From the NCBI RefSeq assembly GCF_016658545.1, contig NZ_JACVZC010000053.1, positions 1 to 37,327 of the forward strand: a DNA stretch of 37,327 bases, written 5' to 3'. Below are positions 25,764 through 34,270 of this stretch, piece after piece. This DNA comes from Pseudomonas sp. S37. Its GTDB lineage: Bacteria > Pseudomonadota > Gammaproteobacteria > Pseudomonadales > Pseudomonadaceae. The notes beneath the pieces were generated by a model that worked only from the letters and a program-made list of their open reading frames with translations, did not search any database and was not told the origin of the DNA. Each line of letters starts with the position of its first letter. The first letter of the stretch is position 1. The translations under genes and the position numbers were made by a program.

Positions 25764-25812
25764 AATAAAAACGATGGGTAGGTGGGTGTCAAGTTAAACA
25801 TGACAAGATGTT
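25764..25812 (-). promoter_or_regulatory. puuP promoter with an adjacent inverted repeat
   Basis: On the minus strand a perfect TTGACA (25787-25792), 17 bp, then TTTATT (25764-25769; 4 of 6 to TATAAT). Just upstream of the -35 is AACAT-N6-ATGTT (25797-25812), a possible operator or activator site. Confidence 0.6.
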
Positions 25813-26067
25813 ACGTAATTGAAATATTTATCGATTTAACGGCCAGTTTGTTCGGTTTTTGCGCGTTTTTTTGCGGTTATGATCAATTTGCGTGTTCGTA
25901 AAAATTAACGAACCTGCAGTTTGGTTAATGGGTGTGTCGGACGCTTCCGAAAAGCAGGATTTCTCGGCTTTGGGCCGCGTCCCGCCCTGGCGAGGGTGAT
26001 ATTCTTCGCACTCTGTGTGGCCCCTGGCCGCCTACCCAGCCCTTACGGACAGCGATCGGTTCAATTC
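25813..26067. promoter_or_regulatory. AT-rich gap with a 20-bp palindrome, puuP-ydgA divergence
   Basis: Together with the puuP promoter this makes a 446-bp gap between divergent genes. The region 25790-25915 is much more AT-rich than its surroundings. It includes GTTCGT-N8-ACGAAC (25894-25913), whose 6-bp half sites are perfect. The segment 25921-26067 is an open reading frame continuous with the DUF945 gene but shows no ribosome site. No other gene is seen. Confidence 0.45.
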
Positions 26068-27576
26068 ATGAAGAAATCAGTTGGCATCCTTTCCGGCCTG
26101 GCTATCGCCATCGCCGTCGCAACCACAGTTGGCGCCTGGTACACCGGCAAGCAGCTGCCGGCCGAGCTGGACAACGCTGTTGCCCGCAGCAACGCCGAGC
26201 TGCAAAAGGCCCTGGTCACCACCGGCGGCAGCATGAGCATCGAGCGGGTGTCGCTGGAGCAGCATTTCTTCAGCAGCACCGCCCAATACCGGCTCAAGGC
26301 CCGCGACATCAACGTGGGTGAAGGTGAGGTGATCAACTTCGACGTGGGCGTGACCGACCAGATCGAGCATGGCCCGTTCCCCTGGTCGCGGGTCAAGGCG
26401 CTTAAGCTGATGCCGGTGCTGGCCGTCAGCAACAGCTCACTGCAGAAGGACGATGCCGTCGCGCCGTGGTTCGCTGCCGCAGGCGACAAGGCCCCCATCA
26501 GCGCGCAGACCGCCCTGGGCTACGGCGGCGATGTGGTCAGCCAGATTCAACTGGCGCCGCTCAAGCTTGACAAGGCGGACGGCAACAGCCTCGACTTCTC
26601 GGGCATGCAGTTGGAGGTGAGTGGCGACAAGGACGGCAAAGCCTCGAAGTTCCACGGCCATGCCGACCGCTTGCTGATGAAACTGGTGAGTGACGACCAG
26701 CCACCGGCCACTTTTGAGCTGCAGGGCCTGAAGCTTGGTGGCAACCTGGCGGCCACTGCACACGATGCCATCTATGTGGGTAATGTCGACCTGCTGTTGG
26801 CCGAGGCCAAGGTCACCCTGGGGCCTAAACAGCAGGTGCTGCTGGTGAAGGGGGTGGAGCAGAACGCCCTGCAAACCCTCGAAGGCCCGGATACCGTGGG
26901 CGGGCGCGTAGACTACAAAGTCGGCGACATCAGCTGGGACGGCCGTGCGGTGGGCAAGGCGCAGATGGCCGTGAGCATCACATCGGTCAATGCCCCGGCG
27001 CTGCAGGCCTTGTCGAAGTGGTACCAGTCGCACCTGGCGGAGTTCGAAGCCGCCGCGGCCGCTGGCCAGCCGGTGCCGCAAATCCAGATGGACGATGCCG
27101 AAAAGGCCCGTTTCCAGGGCGACCTGCAGAAGCTGCTGGCCGCCAAGCCCAAGGTGGCGGTGGAAAACCTGTCGTTCAAGACCGCCAACGGCGAGAGCCG
27201 CTTCAACCTGTCGATGGACTTCGCCGCCCCGGCCAGCTTCGACCTGCCGCCGGACCAGCTGAGCAAGCAGGTGATCACTGAGGTGAAGAGCAAGCTGTCG
27301 CTGTCCAAGCCCATGATCGGTGACCTGGCGACCTTGCAGGCACTGCTGGAGGGCCAGACCGACGCCCAGGCGATTGCCATGCAGTCGGGGCAGGCGGGTG
27401 AGATGGTCGGCATGATGGCGCTGCAGAGCGGCATGGCCACCGTGCAGGGCAATGATGTGGTCAGCAGCCTGCACTATGCCGATGGCATGGTCGATTTCAA
27501 TGGTAAGAAGATGACCGTGGAAGAGTTTGCCATGCTTATGGCGGCGCACCTGGCGGCCTTGTCGCCGCAGGGCTGA
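26068..27576 (+). CDS. YdgA/DUF945 family protein
   Basis: A 502-residue protein of the YdgA-like DUF945 family, with one N-terminal hydrophobic segment (VGILSGLAIAIAVATTVGAWYTG) that anchors it in the inner membrane or is a signal peptide. The rest is a large, probably periplasmic, beta-rich domain with repeats such as ARDINVGEGEVINFDVGVTD and ENLSFKTANGESRFNLSMD. Members have no agreed function. The start is the ATG at 26068 because the signal-like segment begins there; a longer upstream frame lacks similarity. The preceding ribosome site is weak. Divergent from puuP. Confidence 0.85.
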   Translation: MKKSVGILSGLAIAIAVATTVGAWYTGKQLPAELDNAVARSNAELQKALVTTGGSMSIERVSLEQHFFSSTAQYRLKARDINVGEGEVINFDVGVTDQIEHGPFPWSRVKALKLMPVLAVSNSSLQKDDAVAPWFAAAGDKAPISAQTALGYGGDVVSQIQLAPLKLDKADGNSLDFSGMQLEVSGDKDGKASKFHGHADRLLMKLVSDDQPPATFELQGLKLGGNLAATAHDAIYVGNVDLLLAEAKVTLGPKQQVLLVKGVEQNALQTLEGPDTVGGRVDYKVGDISWDGRAVGKAQMAVSITSVNAPALQALSKWYQSHLAEFEAAAAAGQPVPQIQMDDAEKARFQGDLQKLLAAKPKVAVENLSFKTANGESRFNLSMDFAAPASFDLPPDQLSKQVITEVKSKLSLSKPMIGDLATLQALLEGQTDAQAIAMQSGQAGEMVGMMALQSGMATVQGNDVVSSLHYADGMVDFNGKKMTVEEFAMLMAAHLAALSPQG

Positions 27577-27591
27577 TGGTTTCTCCTGTTG

Positions 27592-27689
27592 CGGCCCCTT
27601 CGCGGGTAAACCCGCTCCTACAACGATCGCACAGATGCCACAGGCTGCGGTGATCTATGTAGGAGCGGGTTTACCCGCGAAGGGGCCCG
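27592..27689. repeat. REP inverted pair
   Basis: CCCCTTCGCGGGTAAACCCG (from 27596) and its inverted copy around 27659-27686 (TGTAGGAGCGGGTTTACCCG, then CGAAGGGG) enclose a 36-bp spacer. It lies 15 bp after the DUF945 stop. Confidence 0.92.
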
Positions 27690-27723
27690 CACAGGCAACA
27701 CAAAAACCCCTTTAGTAATCGCT

Positions 27724-27835
27724 GGATTATCTGTAGCCTTCGGCCTCCGATAATAATCCGTGCCCGCAGAGGGCCGTGGCGGCCTGTATGCCGTCCGGCA
27801 CCCTTAGCCGATCTGCCAGGGCCGGGTGATACACT
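27724..27835 (+). promoter_or_regulatory. Upstream region and extended -10 promoter of nadA
   Basis: TGATACACT (27827-27835) has the extended -10 form TG-N-TACACT about 39 bp before the nadA ATG; the -35 is poor, as expected for that class. Further upstream, GGATTAT (27724-27730) and ATAATCC (27753-27759) are inverted copies 22 bp apart and might bind a regulator. Confidence 0.4.
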
Positions 27836-27873
27836 CGATTTGACGCGCACGCGCGCCTGCAGGTCCAGCGATC

Positions 27874-28932
27874 ATGACCCAGATTTCCGAACGCCTGTTG
27901 GTTCAGGCCCACCTCGACGCCAAGCAGCCCAACCCGCTGACAGCCGAGCAGGAGGCCGAATACCGTGCGGCCATCGCTGCCGAGCTGAAGGCGCAGAACG
28001 CTGTTCTGGTCGCCCACTACTACTGCGACCCGGTTATCCAGGCGCTGGCCGAAGAAACCGGCGGCTGCGTGTCCGACTCGCTGGAAATGGCCCGCTTCGG
28101 CAAGAACCACCCGGCCGAAACGGTGATTGTTGCCGGTGTGCGCTTCATGGGCGAAACGGCGAAAATCCTCACCCCGGAAAAGCGCGTGCTGATGCCGACG
28201 CTGGAGGCCACCTGCTCGCTTGACCTCGGTTGCCCGGTGGAAGAGTTCTCGGCGTTCTGCGACAAGCACCCGGAGCGTACCGTGGTGGTCTACGCCAACA
28301 CTTCTGCTGCCGTTAAGGCCCGCGCCGACTGGGTAGTGACATCGAGCTGCGCGCTGGAAATCGTCGAAAGCCTGATGGACAACGGCGAAACCATCATCTG
28401 GGGCCCGGACCAGCACCTGGGCCGTTACATCCAGAAGCAAACCGGTGCCGACATGCTGCTGTGGGACGGTGCCTGCATCGTTCACGAAGAGTTCAAGTCG
28501 CGCCAGTTGGCCGACATGAAAGCGCTGTACCCGGACGCTGCGATCCTGGTGCACCCTGAGTCGCCGGAAGCGGTGATCGAGCAGGCCGACGCGGTGGGTT
28601 CCACCAGCCAGCTGATCAAGGCGGCGCAGACCCTGCCGAACAAGACCTTCATCGTCGCCACCGACCGCGGCATCTTCTACAAGATGCAGCAGCTGTGCCC
28701 GGATAAAGAGTTTGTCGAGGCGCCGACTGCCGGTAATGGCGCGGCGTGCCGCAGCTGCGCACACTGCCCGTGGATGGCGATGAATACCCTGGAGCGGGTA
28801 CTGCATTGCCTGCGCAATGGCGGTGATGAGATTTTTGTCGACCCGGCGCTGGTGCCCAAGGCGATCAAACCGTTGAACCGGATGTTGGACTTTACCCAGG
28901 CGGCGCGGCTGAAGCTTTCCGGGAACGCCTGA
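27874..28932 (+). CDS. nadA: Quinolinate synthase NadA
   Basis: An iron-sulphur enzyme that condenses iminoaspartate (from NadB) with dihydroxyacetone phosphate to quinolinate, the first committed steps of NAD synthesis. The 352-residue protein has the expected conserved segments VAHYYCDP, GVRFMGETAKIL and CSLDLGCP, and Cys residues near 114, 201 and 290-300 (region CRSCAHCPWM), matching the three ligands of the [4Fe-4S] cluster. The ATG at 27874 opens with MTQISERLLVQAHLDAKQ, typical of pseudomonads. It has its own promoter and a REP pair after it. Confidence 0.97.
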   Translation: MTQISERLLVQAHLDAKQPNPLTAEQEAEYRAAIAAELKAQNAVLVAHYYCDPVIQALAEETGGCVSDSLEMARFGKNHPAETVIVAGVRFMGETAKILTPEKRVLMPTLEATCSLDLGCPVEEFSAFCDKHPERTVVVYANTSAAVKARADWVVTSSCALEIVESLMDNGETIIWGPDQHLGRYIQKQTGADMLLWDGACIVHEEFKSRQLADMKALYPDAAILVHPESPEAVIEQADAVGSTSQLIKAAQTLPNKTFIVATDRGIFYKMQQLCPDKEFVEAPTAGNGAACRSCAHCPWMAMNTLERVLHCLRNGGDEIFVDPALVPKAIKPLNRMLDFTQAARLKLSGNA

Positions 28933-28948
28933 CTGTAGACCGCGTCGC

Positions 28949-29038
28949 ATTCTTCGCGGGTAAACCCGCTCCCACAGGTACAGCGCAGCGCTCACGGGCG
29001 GTGCGGTCCCTGTGGGAGCGGGTTCACCCGCGAATGGC
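28949..29038. repeat. REP inverted pair
   Basis: TTCGCGGGTAAACCCGCTCC (from 28952, continuing CACAG) and CTGTGGGAGCGGGTTCACCC (from 29010, continuing GCGAA) face each other across about 33 bp. It lies between the convergent ends of nadA and bepA. Confidence 0.9.
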
Positions 29039-29040
29039 CC

Positions 29041-30477
29041 TCAACGCCCCATCATTTCCCGAACCATCCGCTGCTGCTCCATGATCTCCCGCTGGCGCTG
29101 GTCAATCTGTGAAGCCAGCGGGAAATTGCCGCCCGCCCGGCGCTTGGCATAGTCCAGCTGCTGGATCGCCTGGTCAAAGTCGCCGACCAGGGTGAAGTAT
29201 TCCGCCCGCGCCCGGTGCAAGCCAATGGTATTGCCCGACAAGCCCCGCACTTCAGCCATGTCGTACCAAACGTCCGGGTCATCCGGCCGGCTCTTCACCA
29301 GCTCGTTCAACACCTTCTCAGCCTCGGCCGGCTTGTTCTGCTTCACCAGCAAATCGGCGCGCACCTGTTTCAGTGGGTAGTTGCCCGGGTACAGCCCCTG
29401 CATCCGCTCGGCCCGTTGCTGGGCATCGGCCAGGCGGTTGTTGGTGATGTCCAGGTCGATCTGCGCCAGGTTGTAGGTGATGTCGTTGGGCGCCTTGGCC
29501 AGCAGCGGCTTGAGCATTTCCCGTGCTTCGTTCAGCTGGCCACCCTTGATCTGCGCCAGAGCCAGGCCGTAACGCGCGGCGTCGAGCTTGGGGTCTTCGT
29601 CCAGCTGGGCGCGGAAGCGCTTGGCGGCAAGCCCCGGGGTGCCTTCGTAGGTCAGTGCCACGCGGGCGCGGATCAACTGGTAGCGCATGCTGTCTTCCAC
29701 GCCACCCTTGGGCGCCTGGTCGGCGCGGTTGCGGGTGTCGGCGATACGCGATTCGGTCACCGGGTGAGTGAGGAGGAATTCCGGTGGCTTGGCGTCATAG
29801 CGGTACTGGCGCGCCAGGCGCTCGAACATGGTCGGCATGTTGCGTGGATCGTAACCGGCCTTTTCCAGGTTCTGGATGCCGATGCGGTCGGCTTCCTGCT
29901 CGTTCTGCCGCGAGAAGCGCCGTTGTTCCTGGATGGCCGCCGCCTGGGTGCCGGCGATCATGCCGATACCGGCATCGCCTGCACCGCCGGCCGCCAGTAC
30001 GATACCGGCAAGCAGCGCGGCCATCATCGGCAGCTGCATGCGCTGCTGGGCCTCGACGCCACGGGCAAAGTGGCGTTGCGACAAGTGCGCCAGTTCGTGC
30101 GCCAGTACCGACGCGTACTCGCCTTCGGTCTGGGCGTTGAGGAACAGCCCGCCGTTGACCCCGACAATGCCGCCCGGGGCGGCAAAGGCGTTGAGCTCGC
30201 GGCTGTCGATGAGGATGAACTCCAGGCGCCGGTCCTGCAGCTGGCTGGTTTCGGCCAGCTTGTAAACGCTGATTTCGACAAAGTCTTTGAGCTGCGGGTC
30301 GTTGAGCTGGTTGACCTGGCCACGCAGCAGGCTCAGCCAGGCACGGCCAAGCTGGTGTTCCTGCTGCGGCGAGACGATCGCGGAACTGGCGTCACCCAGC
30401 GATGGCAGGTCGTCAGCATGGCCGGGGAGGGCCAACAGGCAGGCCAGCGTCAGCAGGGTAGGGCGCAGTAGATTCAT
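29041..30477 (-). CDS. bepA: M48-family periplasmic metallopeptidase BepA
   Basis: A zinc protease and chaperone that in E. coli monitors assembly of the lipopolysaccharide transporter LptD and removes stalled forms. The 478-residue protein has a signal peptide (MNLLRPTLLTLACLLALPGHA, cut before DDLP), the zinc motif HELAH (127-131), a third ligand Glu in NEQEADRIG, and C-terminal TPR repeats (about 300-450). FAAPGGIVGVNGGLF is typical. Divergent from the TusA-like gene; its RBS is weak. Confidence 0.93.
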   Translation of the reverse strand: MNLLRPTLLTLACLLALPGHADDLPSLGDASSAIVSPQQEHQLGRAWLSLLRGQVNQLNDPQLKDFVEISVYKLAETSQLQDRRLEFILIDSRELNAFAAPGGIVGVNGGLFLNAQTEGEYASVLAHELAHLSQRHFARGVEAQQRMQLPMMAALLAGIVLAAGGAGDAGIGMIAGTQAAAIQEQRRFSRQNEQEADRIGIQNLEKAGYDPRNMPTMFERLARQYRYDAKPPEFLLTHPVTESRIADTRNRADQAPKGGVEDSMRYQLIRARVALTYEGTPGLAAKRFRAQLDEDPKLDAARYGLALAQIKGGQLNEAREMLKPLLAKAPNDITYNLAQIDLDITNNRLADAQQRAERMQGLYPGNYPLKQVRADLLVKQNKPAEAEKVLNELVKSRPDDPDVWYDMAEVRGLSGNTIGLHRARAEYFTLVGDFDQAIQQLDYAKRRAGGNFPLASQIDQRQREIMEQQRMVREMMGR

Positions 30478-30599
30478 GCATGAAGCTCGCGTCGGATCAA
30501 AGATACCTACTGTAGCGGGCTCACACGTTGGCGACCAGTGGCGCTATCCTAGCCAGCCCTGCCAACAAGCAGTCTGGCAATGCCTTTGGAGACCCTGCG

Positions 30600-30839
30600 A
30601 TGAGTGACACCCCGACCTGCGACGCCGAACTGGACGCCAGTGGGCTGAATTGCCCTTTGCCGCTGCTCAAGGCCAAGATGGAACTCAATCGCCTGGCCAG
30701 CGGCGCAGTGCTCAAGGTGATCGCCACCGACGCCGGGTCGCAGCGTGACTTCCGCACTTTCGCCCAACTGGCCGGTCATACCCTGCTGCAGGAAACGGCC
30801 GAGGCCGGTACCTACACCTACTGGCTGCGCAAGGCCTGA
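30600..30839 (+). CDS. TusA-family sulfurtransferase
   Basis: A 79-residue TusA/SirA-family protein carrying persulphide sulphur on a conserved Cys. The motif GLNCPLPLLKAK places the active Cys18 ahead of a Pro, as in TusA (CPxP). Gene position matches P. aeruginosa PA1006, a TusA-like protein linked to molybdenum and nitrate metabolism; that match is by memory of gene order, so I do not give the symbol tusA. Start is the ATG at 30600, after GGAG at 30588-30591. The next gene starts 20 bp later, so the two are likely co-transcribed. Confidence 0.9.
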   Translation: MSDTPTCDAELDASGLNCPLPLLKAKMELNRLASGAVLKVIATDAGSQRDFRTFAQLAGHTLLQETAEAGTYTYWLRKA

Positions 30840-30859
30840 GTCTTTTCCAAGGATCGTCA

Positions 30860-31930
30860 ATGTTCAAAGTGCTTCGCGACTGGATGCAGCGCTACTTCTC
30901 CGATGAAGAAGCCGTGGTGCTGGCGGTTCTGTTGTTTCTGGCTTTCACGGCCGTGCTCACCCTGGGCGGCATGCTCGCGCCGGTGTTGGCGGGTATGGTG
31001 CTGGCGTTCCTGATGCAGGGCCTGGTCAACGCCCTGGAGCGTCTGCGGGTGCCGACGCGGCTGGCGGTAATGCTGGTGTTTGCCCTGTTCATGGGGGCGC
31101 TGGCGCTGTTCATGCTGGTGCTGGTGCCGCTGCTGTGGCACCAGTTGATCACCCTGTTCAACGAACTGCCGGGCATGCTCGGCAAATGGCAGTCACTGCT
31201 GTTGCTGTTGCCCGAGCGTTACCCGCACCTGGTGTCGGACGAGCAGGTGCTGCATGCCATCGAATCGGTACGCGGTGAAATCGGCAAATTTGGCCAGTGG
31301 GCGCTGACCTTCTCGCTGTCCAGCCTGCCGCTATTGGTCAATGCCATGATCTACCTGGTGCTGGTGCCGATCCTGGTGTTCTTCTTCCTCAAGGACCGCG
31401 AGCTGATTGGCCGCTGGGTCAGCGGCTACCTGCCGCGCCAGCGCACCCTGCTGAACCGGGTAGGCAGCGAGATGAACCGGCAGATTGCCAACTATATCCG
31501 CGGCAAGGGCATCGAGATTCTGATCTGCGGCATTGCCACCTACATCGCCTTCATCAGCCTGGGGCTCAACTACGCCGCGCTGTTGGCGTTGCTGGTGGGG
31601 CTGTCGGTGGTGGTGCCTTACGTGGGCGCGGTGGTGGTGACCGTGCCGGTGACCCTGATTGCGCTGTTTCAGTGGGGCTGGGGCGACCAGTTCATCTACC
31701 TGATGACGGTGTACGCGATCATCCAGGCGCTGGATGGCAACGTGCTGGTGCCGCTGCTGTTTTCCGAGGCGGTCAGCCTGCACCCGGTGGCGATCATCTG
31801 CGCGGTGCTGCTGTTTGGCGGGTTGTGGGGGTTCTGGGGGATCTTCTTTGCCATCCCGCTGGCGACCTTGATCAAGGCCGTGCTGGATGCCTGGCCGCGG
31901 CAGGAGCCTAGTGTTTCGCCGATGCTTTGA
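30860..31930 (+). CDS. AI-2E family (PerM-like) membrane protein
   Basis: A 356-residue integral membrane protein of the AI-2E/UPF0118 family, with about seven or eight membrane helices (for example EEAVVLAVLLFLAFTAVL, LAVMLVFALFMGALALFMLVL, LPLLVNAMIYLVLVPILVFFFLKD, ILICGIATYIAFISLGLNYAALLALLVG). The motif ALDGNVLVPLLFSEAVSLHPVAIICAVLLFGGLWGFWG is typical. E. coli YdgG/TqsA exports autoinducer 2, but most PerM relatives have no tested substrate. AAGGA precedes the ATG. Transport is assigned by family only. Confidence 0.85.
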   Translation: MFKVLRDWMQRYFSDEEAVVLAVLLFLAFTAVLTLGGMLAPVLAGMVLAFLMQGLVNALERLRVPTRLAVMLVFALFMGALALFMLVLVPLLWHQLITLFNELPGMLGKWQSLLLLLPERYPHLVSDEQVLHAIESVRGEIGKFGQWALTFSLSSLPLLVNAMIYLVLVPILVFFFLKDRELIGRWVSGYLPRQRTLLNRVGSEMNRQIANYIRGKGIEILICGIATYIAFISLGLNYAALLALLVGLSVVVPYVGAVVVTVPVTLIALFQWGWGDQFIYLMTVYAIIQALDGNVLVPLLFSEAVSLHPVAIICAVLLFGGLWGFWGIFFAIPLATLIKAVLDAWPRQEPSVSPML

Positions 31931-31934
31931 TGTA

Positions 31935-32057
31935 ATTGGGGCCGCTTTGCGGCCCTTCGCGGCGGTTCGGCGCCCCGATAAACCCGCTCCTGCAAGGGAA
32001 ACGCGATCCTTTTGTAGGAGCGGGTTTACCCGCGAAGGGCTGCAAAGCAGCCCCAAT
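31935..32057. repeat. REP pair inside a longer inverted repeat
   Basis: ATTGGGGCCGCTTTGCGGCC (from 31935) matches the inverted AAGGGCTGCAAAGCAGCCCC (from about 32037). Inside are REP arms with GATAAACCCGCTCCTGCA and TGTAGGAGCGGGTTTACCCG. It separates the perM-like stop from the bcp stop (convergent genes). Confidence 0.88.
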
Positions 32058-32062
32058 CAATC

Positions 32063-32536
32063 TCAAGCCTTGTTCAGGCCCTGAGCAGCCGCCAACACGG
32101 CATCCACATGCCCAGGCACCTTCACCCCACGCCATTCCTGGCGCAACACACCGTCCTTGTCGATCAGGAAGGTGCTGCGGTCAACGCCCATGTATTCCTT
32201 GCCATACAGCTTCTTCAGCTTGATCACGTCGAACAGCTGGCACAGGGCCTCGTCCTTGTCGCTGATCAGCTCGAACGGGAAGCCTTGCTTGGCCTTGAAG
32301 TTCTCATGCGACTTGATGCCGTCACGCGACACGCCGAACACCACGGTGTTGGCGGCGGCAAAGGCGTCATGCTGGTCGCGGAAGCCCTGGCCTTCGGTGG
32401 TGCAGCCCGGGGTGCTGTCCTTCGGGTAGAAGTACACCACCACCTGGCGGCCCTTGAGTTCGGCCAGGCTGACGGTTTGCCCGCTGGTGGCCTGGGCCTG
32501 GAAGTCGGCAACAGGTTGGTCGAGTGCTACAGCCAT
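32063..32536 (-). CDS. bcp: Thioredoxin-dependent peroxiredoxin Bcp
   Basis: A peroxiredoxin of the BCP/PrxQ group that reduces peroxides. The 157-residue protein has the catalytic motif YPKDSTPGCTTEG with peroxidatic Cys45. The usual BCP resolving Cys five residues on (Cys50 in E. coli) is Gln50 here; the only other Cys is Cys99 (EALCQLF). It may therefore work as an atypical or 1-Cys enzyme. AAGGAAA lies before the ATG at 32536. The ORF opens 12 codons earlier inside the gcvR tail, without support. gcvR ends 11 bp upstream on the same strand. Confidence 0.94.
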   Translation of the reverse strand: MAVALDQPVADFQAQATSGQTVSLAELKGRQVVVYFYPKDSTPGCTTEGQGFRDQHDAFAAANTVVFGVSRDGIKSHENFKAKQGFPFELISDKDEALCQLFDVIKLKKLYGKEYMGVDRSTFLIDKDGVLRQEWRGVKVPGHVDAVLAAAQGLNKA

Positions 32537-32547
32537 GGTCGGTTTCC

Positions 32548-33108
32548 TTACATTGGGTTCTGTGGACGCCACGGCTCGATCAGCGCATCGAGGTTCAGGG
32601 CATCGGCAAAGTCCAGGAACTGGTCACGCAGCCAGCTGATCTGGGTGCCGGCCGGCAAAATCACGGTGAACTGGGCGTTGAGCATGCTGCTGCCGGTCTG
32701 CGGCGCCAGGTAGGTGTCGCAGGTCATGGCTTCCAGCTCGACACGGTGGTCGAGGAAGAACTGGCACAGTTCGTTGATGATGTCCGGGCGGTAGGCGGCG
32801 CTGACGTAGGCTACATAAGGCAGGGCCTGCGGGCGCACTTCCTGGTCGGCACTGCGCACCACATCGAGGGTCAGGCCGTGCTTCTTGCCCAGGCCCGGCA
32901 GGGTGGATTCAAGGCGCGCCAGGGCGTCCCAGCTGCCGCCCACTTGCAGCACCAGGGCGCTGGTCTCGCCGTGGCGGCTCAGGCGCGAGGTAACCACCGC
33001 GCAGCGGTTCTCGAAGGCAGCGCGGCTGAGGACGTTGGCCAGTTCCATGGGGTTTGGCCCCAGGGCACTGATGACAAGGAATTGTTCGCGGACGGTGGGG
33101 GTGGACAT
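32548..33108 (-). CDS. gcvR: ACT-domain protein, glycine cleavage regulator GcvR family
   Basis: A 186-residue protein with two ACT domains, homologous to GcvR, which in E. coli opposes GcvA and represses the glycine-cleavage operon in response to glycine. The N-terminal ACT (about 5-80: EQFLVISALGPNPMELANVL) and second ACT (about 90-170: YVAYVSAAYRPDIINELCQFFLDHRVELEAM) fit the family. The start is the ATG at 33108, after AGGA. No GcvA lies beside it, so the regulatory partner in this organism is not shown. It shares its strand with bcp, and the bcp RBS overlaps its stop. Confidence 0.85.
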   Translation of the reverse strand: MSTPTVREQFLVISALGPNPMELANVLSRAAFENRCAVVTSRLSRHGETSALVLQVGGSWDALARLESTLPGLGKKHGLTLDVVRSADQEVRPQALPYVAYVSAAYRPDIINELCQFFLDHRVELEAMTCDTYLAPQTGSSMLNAQFTVILPAGTQISWLRDQFLDFADALNLDALIEPWRPQNPM

Positions 33109-33367
33109 GCAGCATTCCTAAAGCGATGAGCGGTCGGCACAGGACGGGCGAAAGCCTCCTGTCGGCAGGGCCCGGGGCTCGCATGCGAGGTCGTGGACGC
33201 TGGCGGGGAGCAAGGTCGACGGCCCGGCGGGCCGCGCTGCACCGATCAAAGCATCAAGGGTAGCGAAATAAGGCGCCGAGGGGAATGCTCCGCCCGCCTG
33301 CTTCGCTTGTGCAAGGCCGATGCCCCCAGTACCATTACCGCTCTCTTTTTCCGGCAGGAGCAGTTAC

Positions 33368-34255
33368 ATGATTGCGGGCAGTATGGTGGCATTGGTCACA
33401 CCCATGGATGCACAAGGGCGTGTTGACTGGGGCAGCCTCGACAAACTTGTAGACTTCCACCTGGAAAACGGCACCCATGCGATCGTCGCCGTCGGTACCA
33501 CCGGTGAGTCGGCCACGCTGGATGTCGAAGAACACATCCTGGTCATCAAGCACGTGGTGGAGCGCGTCAAGCGCAGCAACAAGCCGATCCCGGTCATCGC
33601 CGGCACCGGTGCCAACGCCACTGCCGAAGCCGTGCACCTGACCCAGAACGCCAAGAATGCCGGTGCTGACGCCTGCCTGCTGGTGGTGCCGTACTACAAC
33701 AAGCCGACCCAAGAAGGCCTGTACCAGCACTTCAAGCACATTGCCGAAGCCGTCGACATCCCGCAGATCTTGTACAACGTTCCCGGCCGCACCTCCTGCG
33801 ACATGCAGGCCGAAACCGTAATCCGCCTGTCGACTGTGCCGAACATCATCGGTATCAAGGAAGCCACTGGCGACCTGGCCCGTGCCAAGGCCATCCTGGA
33901 TGGCGTCAGCAGCGACTTCATCGTCATGTCCGGCGATGACCCGACTGCCGTCGAGCTGATCCTGATGGGTGGCAAGGGCAACATCTCCGTGACTGCAAAC
34001 GTCGCCCCGCGCGAAATGGCTGATCTGTGCGAGGCCGCCCTTGCGGGCGATGCCGAGAAGGCCCGCGCGATCAACGAAAAACTCATGCCGCTGCACAAAG
34101 ACCTGTTCTGCGAAGCCAACCCGATCCCGGTGAAATGGGCGCTCGTTGAAATGGGCCTGATGCAAAAAGGTATTCGCCTGCCACTGACCTGGCTGAGCGA
34201 AGGCTGCCACGACAAAGTCCGTACTGCCTTGCGCCAGTCCGGCGTACTGGTTTAA
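33368..34255 (+). CDS. dapA: 4-hydroxy-tetrahydrodipicolinate synthase DapA
   Basis: First step of the diaminopimelate/lysine branch: condenses pyruvate with aspartate semialdehyde. The 295-residue TIM barrel shows the Schiff-base Lys164 (GIKEATGD), Tyr136 (LYNVPGRT) and the GTTGES loop. The ORF opens 16 codons upstream, but the family N-terminus MIAGSMVALVTPM and CAGGAG at 33355 set the start at 33368. bamC follows in 15 bp, then two further genes, so they form one co-oriented cluster. Confidence 0.97.
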   Translation: MIAGSMVALVTPMDAQGRVDWGSLDKLVDFHLENGTHAIVAVGTTGESATLDVEEHILVIKHVVERVKRSNKPIPVIAGTGANATAEAVHLTQNAKNAGADACLLVVPYYNKPTQEGLYQHFKHIAEAVDIPQILYNVPGRTSCDMQAETVIRLSTVPNIIGIKEATGDLARAKAILDGVSSDFIVMSGDDPTAVELILMGGKGNISVTANVAPREMADLCEAALAGDAEKARAINEKLMPLHKDLFCEANPIPVKWALVEMGLMQKGIRLPLTWLSEGCHDKVRTALRQSGVLV

Positions 34256-34270
34256 GAGGAAGTACACCGC

